64,000 bases of DNA. It comes from Diogma glabrata. Lineage: Eukaryota > Arthropoda > Insecta > Diptera > Cylindrotomidae. A program made the position numbers and the translations under genes. The notes under the pieces were generated by a model. It ran no database searches. It worked only from the letters and a program-made list of their open reading frames with translations, and was not told where the DNA came from. Where the stretch lies: assembly GCA_963693315.1 (NCBI GenBank), contig OY856188.1, forward strand, positions 220,924,263 to 220,988,262, given 5' to 3'. Positions 58,001-64,000 of the stretch are shown one piece after another; position 1 is the first letter of the stretch; every line of letters begins with the position of its first letter.

Positions 58001-59227
58001 ATGTTTGTCCAAAATCCTTATTGTTAGTCGCGGCCGAGGATCCTTTGTTTCTGAAAGGATAGATGAAATACATGATTTACGAAATAATGTCCTCATCCTC
58101 CAATATCTAATGTTACGTTCAAGACGTCTGAAATATGTTCGATGTAACGATGGGAAATTAAATGTGCTAGATGATTTTATTTGGTTTTCCTGAGTGGTGG
58201 CAGATCGTCCTGCGTTCCTACATCTCTCGTCGCTTTCTTCGTGCTGTTGTTCGGGCTGTTTTGAATCCATCGTTTCAATATATCCATCTCGATCTAGTTC
58301 CACATCCACCTCATAATCATCCACCTGCTGTAGCTTGCTAATTCTTAAATTTGATGTTCTGGTCGGAACTGGTGTGGACCACAACCGTTCAAACTTCTGA
58401 CATAAAGTCCGAAGTTCATCAATTGAATGTATTGTTGCAGCTAGAGTAGCGTTTTGGAGCTCCACACTCAGTCCCTCCCGAGCAATTTCTAGCATTTCAC
58501 GGTCAGCAAATGGACGTGCTAAACGACGATTTAACGAACCAATCTCCACCAGATACTCGTACACGCTCTCCTTTGACTTTTGTTTGCGGTTCATAAGAAC
58601 TCGCAAGATCGCCTTATCATCAGTGAGCGTACCGAAGGTTTGTAGGAGTCCCTCCCTGAGCACTGGATAGGTCACCACCTCATATTCATGAGTTAAATTC
58701 AGATAGTATCTGTCGGCAGCTCCCTTGAGATACCGTGGAACGATAGACCTAAGGTCGTCCCAATTCACACGGTCCCTCCTGGCAACCGCCTCAACTCTGT
58801 GAACAAACTCATGAACATCAGGAGAGTGACCATCTCCTGTGAAGGTTGGAACCCAATTTGAGTCATAACGACTCAAATTGTTCCCATGAACCCCTCGGTA
58901 CTCCACTGGTGCTAACGCTGGAGCCGCGTCACGCCATACCTGAGGAGGTTGGTTGTATGGTGGTGGTGCTGTAAGTGGAGCTTGTGGATATAATGGTGGT
59001 GGTTGTACCTGTGGTACTGATGGATAATTTAATGATAATTGCGGTTGTACTAATGCTGGACTATTGTGTATGTGTTCAGCTTGGAGTGATGGACCCAATT
59101 GTGGTATTGCAAAGTCCTCTGCCCAATTGTTCCCCCTGAAGTTCACACCCCGAACCAGACATTCGATCTGTAGTTCGGTGGGTTCCAAACCATAGAACGG
59201 ATGGTCAACGTCTAGTTGGTTTGACAT
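55007..59227 (-). CDS. Gag-Pol polyprotein of the young Gypsy element
   Basis: I chose the ATG at 59227 (MSNQLDVDHPFYG). The frame opens 46 codons earlier, but that leader is a hydrophobic AT-rich translation of UTR. 1,406 residues. A proline-rich N-terminus (about 50-100), capsid-like domain (about 115-280), protease LLDSGASVTIL (about 412), RT with SSIDLKDAFWQIPL, MPFGLCNAPQTM and FVYLDDLLVV (about 709), RNase H IRCDASLTGIGSVL (about 858), integrase HHCC finger (HGGVKKTLELL to CDTCKQ, about 1072-1105), core YIDFLGPYP, LHSDNGKQFTS and the ERVNRS Glu (about 1137, 1195, 1230). All catalytic residues are kept. The CCHC knuckle is not recognisable. Confidence 0.93.
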   Translation of the reverse strand: MSNQLDVDHPFYGLEPTELQIECLVRGVNFRGNNWAEDFAIPQLGPSLQAEHIHNSPALVQPQLSLNYPSVPQVQPPPLYPQAPLTAPPPYNQPPQVWRDAAPALAPVEYRGVHGNNLSRYDSNWVPTFTGDGHSPDVHEFVHRVEAVARRDRVNWDDLRSIVPRYLKGAADRYYLNLTHEYEVVTYPVLREGLLQTFGTLTDDKAILRVLMNRKQKSKESVYEYLVEIGSLNRRLARPFADREMLEIAREGLSVELQNATLAATIHSIDELRTLCQKFERLWSTPVPTRTSNLRISKLQQVDDYEVDVELDRDGYIETMDSKQPEQQHEESDERCRNAGRSATTQENQIKSSSTFNFPSLHRTYFRRLERNIRYWRMRTLFRKSCISSILSETKDPRPRLTIRILDKHISGLLDSGASVTILGRNSLELLESSGTTYCKYTSCIRTADGTATKILGYIEVPITVNGSTKPMRFHIVPGLREELYLGIDFWEKFGIVPSFVSELTRTEPITLNTHNLTTDQQHELDMIKDFFPSFEVSGLGKTSLVEHVIDVGDSAPVKQRHYPTSPAVQLKVYAELDRMLQMGVIEESNSSWCSPVVLVQKESGKNRLCIDSRRVNSLTKKDAYPLPLIDGLLGRLNSTKYISSIDLKDAFWQIPLAEASRDKTAFTVPGRPLYQFRVMPFGLCNAPQTMCRLMHKVIPHQYHENVFVYLDDLLVVSATFQEHMELLSKVSSLLRVAGLTINLKKSKFVLREVKYLGFLVGEDGLRTDPDKVRAVAEYPAPSTVKQIRRLLGMAGWYQRFIPNYASVVSPITDLLKKSSGKLKWTLEAQAAFENLKRLLTTAPVLINPDYNKEFFIRCDASLTGIGSVLYQIDEDGQECPIAFMSKKLNKAQRNYSVSELECLAVILSVKKFRGYVEGHRFTIVTDHSSLKWLMSQKDLSGRLARWSLKLQHMDFTIVHQKGTQNIVPDALSRLYDDTHEELTEALTHHINDIKLDNEGYRHKEYTDMIAKVQSSLKDFPSVKVVDDKLYIRIEPRPDAIPNDVPVWKVWVPKPMTSNMIQKHHDDSTAAHGGVKKTLELLRRLYYWPGMASQVHNYVVSCDTCKQTKSTNQILRPPMQYQFETARPWQRVYIDFLGPYPRSTLGNTVLLIVLDHATKFVLLKPLRNATSPKVNAFLKNEVFLTYRVPEFLHSDNGKQFTSRNFQSLLSDFGIKHIRTGVYSPQSNASERVNRSVLAAIRAFIKGQHTKWDSQIGEIAYALRAAVHSATKYSPYYLLFGQHPISDGNTYHLLRSLHKLGEDAGEEIERSDHLTLLRNRVQENLKAAFKKSQHQYNLRSKLRTFQPQQRVFVRQHHLSDATKKFSAKLAPKFLPAMIKTKIGNVLYECIDMSGKSLGVHHAKDIRE

Positions 59228-59365
59228 TTTGATGGTAAAATTTATAAAGTCCAGAATTCGCAAAAAACACGTCAATAACAATAACAAAACCAATTCCAAC
59301 AAAAAAAAATGTAGCAAGTACGCTGTAAATGTGAAAATAATGAAAAACGCAAAACGATAAAACAA

Positions 59366-60915
59366 CGAACGCCCAATTCAAAAACACAAAAAAAAATTTT
59401 TTTGTAAAAACAAACTTGTAAAGGAACAAAAAAAAACCACTGTCGCCGCTAATCTTTGCTTCACCTTTCACAAAAATTCCTAAAATATTGTATATAAAAA
59501 TATAATTTATTTATTTAATTTCAGATATACTGAAATATATATATATACCTAAAATTAGTTATTGACGATAGCACCCCTAAAATATATTTATTTATTTTTA
59601 AAAAAAATTGAAAAATAAAAAATATTCAGAAAGGATGTTTATTTATTGGATGCACCGTCCTAGCTCAAAATATTGATTTATTTTTAAAAAAAAATAAAAA
59701 ATATTTATTTATATCTTGATGTATTGTGCAGTTAAAAGAAATTTATTTATTTAGTTACCTAAAACTATTTAAATTACGAAAAAAAATTATTTTATTTAAT
59801 AAAAATTTATTTATTTAATTTTCGAAAAATTTGTTTTAATTATTTTATTTTTATTTAATGTAGTAAGAGATTCCCAAAGTCAAGATTCGTCTGGAGACAA
59901 TTGTAAAAAGTAAGTATGGTTACAATATCCATTTTGTTTAAATTTAAAATATCGCGTTCGCGAGCCCACTCCAACAATGGATGTGAGAACTGACTAGAAA
60001 AGCCCCTAACGACCAGATTCTACAGAACAGTTTCTCCCCAACCTAATAAAACAATCACAACTGTCACGATTAGACACTAGGTCCATTTCTACTGACCCAG
60101 TTGTGCTTGTTTAACCTAAAAATAAATTACAACTAAACCTAATGCGAAAGTTGAAGAACGCTCCCGAGCACCAGACTTCAAAACCTAAACTCCATGAAAA
60201 ATTGTTTTATTGTAAAGCTAAATGGAAAAAAATGGTAGGTTTTTGAATTTGTATGAGGTGAAGCCTCTGATCCTGAAAGCAAAAGTATAATTGGTTCTTC
60301 TCTTCATTACACCGAAGAAGCCTCTGAGCAAAGAATGGTACTACTGGTTTGCACCTAAGTACAAACACAGCAACACCACTCCTCGTCCCTGAGAACTCCC
60401 TCGCTGAATGAAGAGAAGAAACCAATGTTCTTCGATCGCATAACCCCGGTGGCCATAGGCGATCTAAGAACGACATCAATGTTAAAGAGTGAAGCTCTAT
60501 GGATGGCTTGTTAGGCCTACCGCTGAGAGAATTATTAATTTACCTTATTAATTAATTTACCAAAGTCATACACTATCAAAAAAAATAATTTACAAAAACC
60601 TGTACAAATACTGTACATAAAAATAATTAAACCACAACTGGTTTACCCAAAAAAGAACCAAAATTGGTTTATCCAAAAAAAAATCTTCAACTCAATCCAA
60701 ACTGGTTGACAACGCCCCATTTGCGTTACAAATTCAAAAAAAAAATATGACAAAACCTAAACTGGTTTTCTAGAAATAATTGCGACATAAATAAAAATTA
60801 TCTATTTTTGCGCTAAAAAAAATATGACTCATCAAAACAAATATCACTAAACTCATTTATAAAAAATCTACAAAAACCAAGGTCTTTGTTTCAAGCGCCA
60901 CGTTTTTATACTGTT
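59366..60915 (-). other. Long leader of the young Gypsy element
   Basis: About 1.7 kb between PBS and start codon, with A/T-rich runs and a GC-richer block at 60250-60500. No supportable frame. Such leaders usually carry packaging and translation signals, but none is identified here. Confidence 0.5.
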
Positions 60916-60933
60916 GTCCCTGTTTCGGCGCCA
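60916..60933 (-). other. Primer-binding site, tRNA-Lys type
   Basis: On the minus strand TGGCGCCGAAACAGGGAC lies two bases inside the 5' LTR. It resembles the TGGCGCCCGAACAGGGAC PBS for tRNA-Lys. Confidence 0.8.
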
Positions 60934-60935
60934 CG

Positions 60936-62055
60936 TATTATTATTGGTTCACTATGTGAATCAAATTGGACCTTTATTGACTAATATATAGATAAAGAAT
61001 TTACACGGGATGCAGTTTATCCCCACACGAATCCTGAATTTTGGAAATCTCTTACTATTTTTACTATTATTAATTTATCATTTGAGATCTAATTGAACTA
61101 GAATAAATTTAAACATATGATTAAAAGAAAACTCACTTTAAATGTTGATAGTTGGACCCCATTCACTTCCAGTATGATTTCCTATTACCAAAGTTTAATT
61201 TCCAAAACTCAGCAGCATCTGATTTTGTTATACGAAATTGATCACCAGCAAAAAATCCATTTGGAAATATAGCTTTTAATTCACTTCACATATGTGCAAA
61301 ACAACCAGACTTAATTTTGTTAAATTCCTTCGATAGTGAGAATTTTCATCAAACATCTTTTCTTTACCTTCCTTAAATAGTTTTATAGCTTGTTTACATT
61401 TTCTCATTAAATTATTTGTAAATATATTAAAATGTTCATTTGTGTGTAATATATGCATTTGATCCTCACATTTAGAATAAATCAAACGTAATCTTTGATA
61501 TGTATAAATTTATTATTTTATTCTTAATTCCAGACACTTATAATTAAAAACACACTATTCAAACTTTCATAAAACATTTTTCTGTTTAAATATAACATTA
61601 CAAAAATTTATTATTGATCTAATTATCAATGAACTTATTTTTTTTCTAAACATGATTGCATGAACAAACTTTGACTAGCTGTCATCTTTTGAAAAATCAA
61701 GACCGGAATGAATTTTTATTTAAATCAAACTTTTAACATCGAAAACTCATTCAATCCAAAAAATGTGATTTTTCCTTTTGACATCTTCTAATCAAAATCA
61801 AATCGTGTAACACCAAAGATTCAGCAAAAATTAGTAACGACATCTGTTCGTTAGAATTGGAAACAAAATTGAGTACGTTCGTTTGTTTTTTATAGTATAT
61901 TCGAAATTTAACTAGCCGTTAAGTATTAGAAACTTTTAAAATGATTATTAATGTAAAAAAAATGAACTGAAACTAATGAAATAAATTTTTATTGAATTAG
62001 AAAAAGAGGATGAATTGGTTTTATTGTTGTTTAGGCGAATATAGCGGACGTTACA
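60936..62055 (-). repeat. 5' LTR of the young Gypsy element
   Basis: 1,120 bp; see 53575-54681. Contains a 12-base insertion near 61627 relative to the other LTR. Confidence 0.95.
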
Positions 62056-62300
62056 ACATGTTTACGAACGAAAAACGTTTTTATATCGCGTAGGAAATGC
62101 AATTTTTTCTATGATGCTAATATATATTCGATATTTACTATAAATTATAAAGTTATAAATCGACAACAAAACATTCAAAATTCATATTCTATTTGTTCAT
62201 GGTTACGTTGTTTAAAATAGTTTGTAAAATTATATGAAAAACCATAGCAACTATAATTTGTTATTTTTTTATACTAGTGAGTTTACTTTTCGCATAGAAA
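62056..62300. repeat. 340-bp repeat unit 2, right part
   Basis: Starts with ACAT (right target duplication), then matches 53226-53478 closely. Confidence 0.8.
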
Positions 62301-64000
62301 AAACTCATTTTCTTTTTAATTATCACTAAATTAGATTTTCAATGTACTTACCAAAATAGTATGTCCGTTTACGAGAATTGTTAGTAAACGAATGACTTTA
62401 TTTAAATTAAGCATAAACTGGTACAATGGCGATGTGAAATGAGTTTATCTAAAACCGAGCAAACATTTTATTTGATTTTAATGGTTTAATTCCACATAAA
62501 AATGTTATAATAATCAAAGGTGTCAGAAATAAGTGCTATGTTAGGAATAGGTTCCGTTACCTTATTATAAGTTTTTTTTTCAGTGTAGGGCCGCCATTGA
62601 TTGGCATAATCCTTGCAAGAGCAGCCCCACTCATTGGGTTTTGTCACCAGCGTACATCAGGTGGTTTTTGAAAATAATTCTCTGGTAGTTGAGTCTGTGG
62701 CAGAATATATTTCAAAATATATCAAAATATATTTCATTCATTACATTTCATTTTTACAATTATAACAATTTAAAAAATTTTCAAATTATAACCATCAGCC
62801 AACAGCCTTAAATTCGAATATCACAACAAATAAATAAAAGGACTCATCATTTTCCTTTAACGAACGTGATTTGTGTGGCTCAAATTTGTTTCATTTTTTT
62901 TGCTGAAAATATGAAATGTCAAACATTTTTTTCAAGGCATTCGGTATTTTAAAATAAAAACTAATAGGTCATTCCATTTTTGGTTTTTGGCAAGAAAACA
63001 TTTTTAAAAATAATAACTTTCACTTGCTCTCGGGTTTTCAAAAACGTTTAGTTGGTGTGATTTTTTCTGCCATGAACTACAAGGCAGCTTGTACATTTTA
63101 ATTAACGTAGTTTAAGTGCAGTATACAATATAATATTAAGTCGTATTAATTTAGATGTTATATTTATAAATAAATGGTGAAACCAGATATAAACTGAATT
63201 ACTGTCTTATAATCACCTCTAGATCATCATTTGGTGATTCCGATAACGGTTTTTACCGCAAAAAAATTTTATTATACGCTTTGTCATTTGGAAAGCCTGG
63301 TACAACTTGTACCAGGCTTAAAGGTACGTACCGTAATAAATTTAAACAAACAACCTTATGAGGTAACACAATCATTTTCATTTTTTTGAGGAAACATACT
63401 TTGCACAACAAGTACAACAAAATACATGTGAACATCTTTAAATTTTGTTTTTATAAAAATGAAAAACAAAATAAATCTTCAGTATTTATTGCAAAAAAAT
63501 TATTACAAAATAAACTACCATCGGATATGTAAAACAATTATTACATTGGGACATAAAACAAATGAAATTATACGAAAATAAAAACAATTTTGATTGCATC
63601 GAATTTGTAAATCAACAACGATTGAAAATATTGTGATCATCAACATACCAACACCACCGTTATTTAATCGCAACAAATAATAAATAAGATTAGTAGAAAA
63701 TAAAACATTTTCACTGAGTTTAAACAAAAAAACACATCTTGATCATCAACAGCTGTCTGAATTATATTGCCGTCATCAACAACACCGTTGGACCTGAAAC
63801 AGATAAATTTTTTTTTATTCACTTTAATTTTTGTTTTCTCATAATATATGTAAATCAATTAACTTTCGTTAGAAGAAGTAATTTAGGTGATGGGTGCTTA
63901 TACTTTAAGTTAAACTGAGTTTCATAAATTTAGTTTACGATTTTCTCATTTTCATATATTAACTTTTGTTATTATACATATTATACAAGCAAGCCTTGTA
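62301..64000. other. AT-rich flank, no gene
   Basis: No coding sequence recognised. TTTTTTTTCAGTGTAGGGCC (62572-62591) looks like a TIR-element end of the TACACTGAAAA type. A perfect hairpin is at 63293-63319. Open frames of 60-70 codons near 63250-63860 have no recognisable similarity. Confidence 0.5.
63293..63319. repeat. Perfect 13-bp hairpin with a 1-base loop
   Basis: AAGCCTGGTACAA, C, TTGTACCAGGCTT. Nearly a full palindrome. A second short GGTACGTACC palindrome lies at 63323-63332. Confidence 0.9.

Larger units (their letters stand above)
53575..62055 (-). mobile_element. Complete young Ty3/Gypsy retrotransposon, 8,481 bp
   Basis: LTRs at 53575-54681 and 60936-62055 differ by about six substitutions and one 12-13-bp indel, by eye. 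On the minus strand they begin TGTAACGTCC. The target duplication is ACAT (53571-53574 and 62056-62059), and the neighbouring repeat unit at 53220-53240 shows the unfilled site. A tRNA-Lys-type PBS and a single undamaged Gag-Pol frame are present. There is no env frame between pol and the 3' LTR (about 325 bases). It could be competent for retrotransposition. Confidence 0.93.

Noticed and set aside
59228..59365. Hydrophobic N-terminal extension of the young Gypsy Gag-Pol (46 residues), as a signal peptide
   Set aside because: It is AT-rich leader sequence read in frame. A better start with ordinary Gag-like residues follows at 59227.

Overview
The window looks like an AT-rich insect genomic segment, perhaps from a lower dipteran (a guess from protein style only). 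It holds one recognisable host gene, an odorant receptor (7tm_6 family) on the + strand, buried in transposable elements (TEs). Three receptor exons can be read: 22298-22686, 41295-41648 and 41820-42181. Splice sites and reading phases agree between them. A TATA box and an initiator-like site lie just upstream. The last, short C-terminal exon was not found; a 200-N assembly gap lies 2.2 kb downstream. Intron 1 is about 18.6 kb and is almost entirely nested TEs.

Layout: (1) 290-5718, an errantivirus-like (Gypsy-type) LTR provirus on the - strand whose reverse transcriptase (RT), RNase H and integrase are deleted, so protease runs into env. Its left LTR is split by a 1.3-kb TIR element. (2) 7145-9497, a decayed RTE-like non-LTR copy abutting a second copy of that TIR element. 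(3) 9498-13440, no genes. (4) 13443-16816, a nearly intact RTE-like element (- strand) with a poly-A tail. (5) 17800-19022, a CR1/Jockey-type fragment capped by a Harbinger-like MITE. (6) 19171-20390, a TA-flanked TIR element, followed by three copies of a 110-bp repeat. (7) 22226-42181, the receptor gene. Its intron 1 holds three LTRs of a nonautonomous LTR element, into which a Penelope-like element (24500-37186) inserted. The Penelope element holds a 6,440-bp hAT transposon with an exact 8-bp target-site duplication (TSD), a tandem duplication, a TIR element with an exact 10-bp TSD (itself containing a Jockey-type retrotransposon) and a 451-bp MITE. (8) 43570-44551, a palindrome, a retrotransposon scrap, a (TA)n tract and the gap. 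(9) 44552-46358, a third RTE-like copy (+). (10) 46615-about 50440, a 3'-truncated Ty3/Gypsy element. (11) 51371-53055, a third copy of the TIR element. (12) 53141-62300, a two-unit tandem repeat carrying a complete young Gypsy element (53575-62055) with 1.1-kb LTRs, a 4-bp TSD, a tRNA-Lys-type primer-binding site and an uninterrupted Gag-Pol frame. (13) 62301-64000, AT-rich sequence with no gene.

Nothing here acts as an operon or pathway. The main content is the order of TE insertions inside a chemoreceptor intron, several elements that appear recently active, and a set of palindromes with GC-rich tips that the named TEs do not explain.
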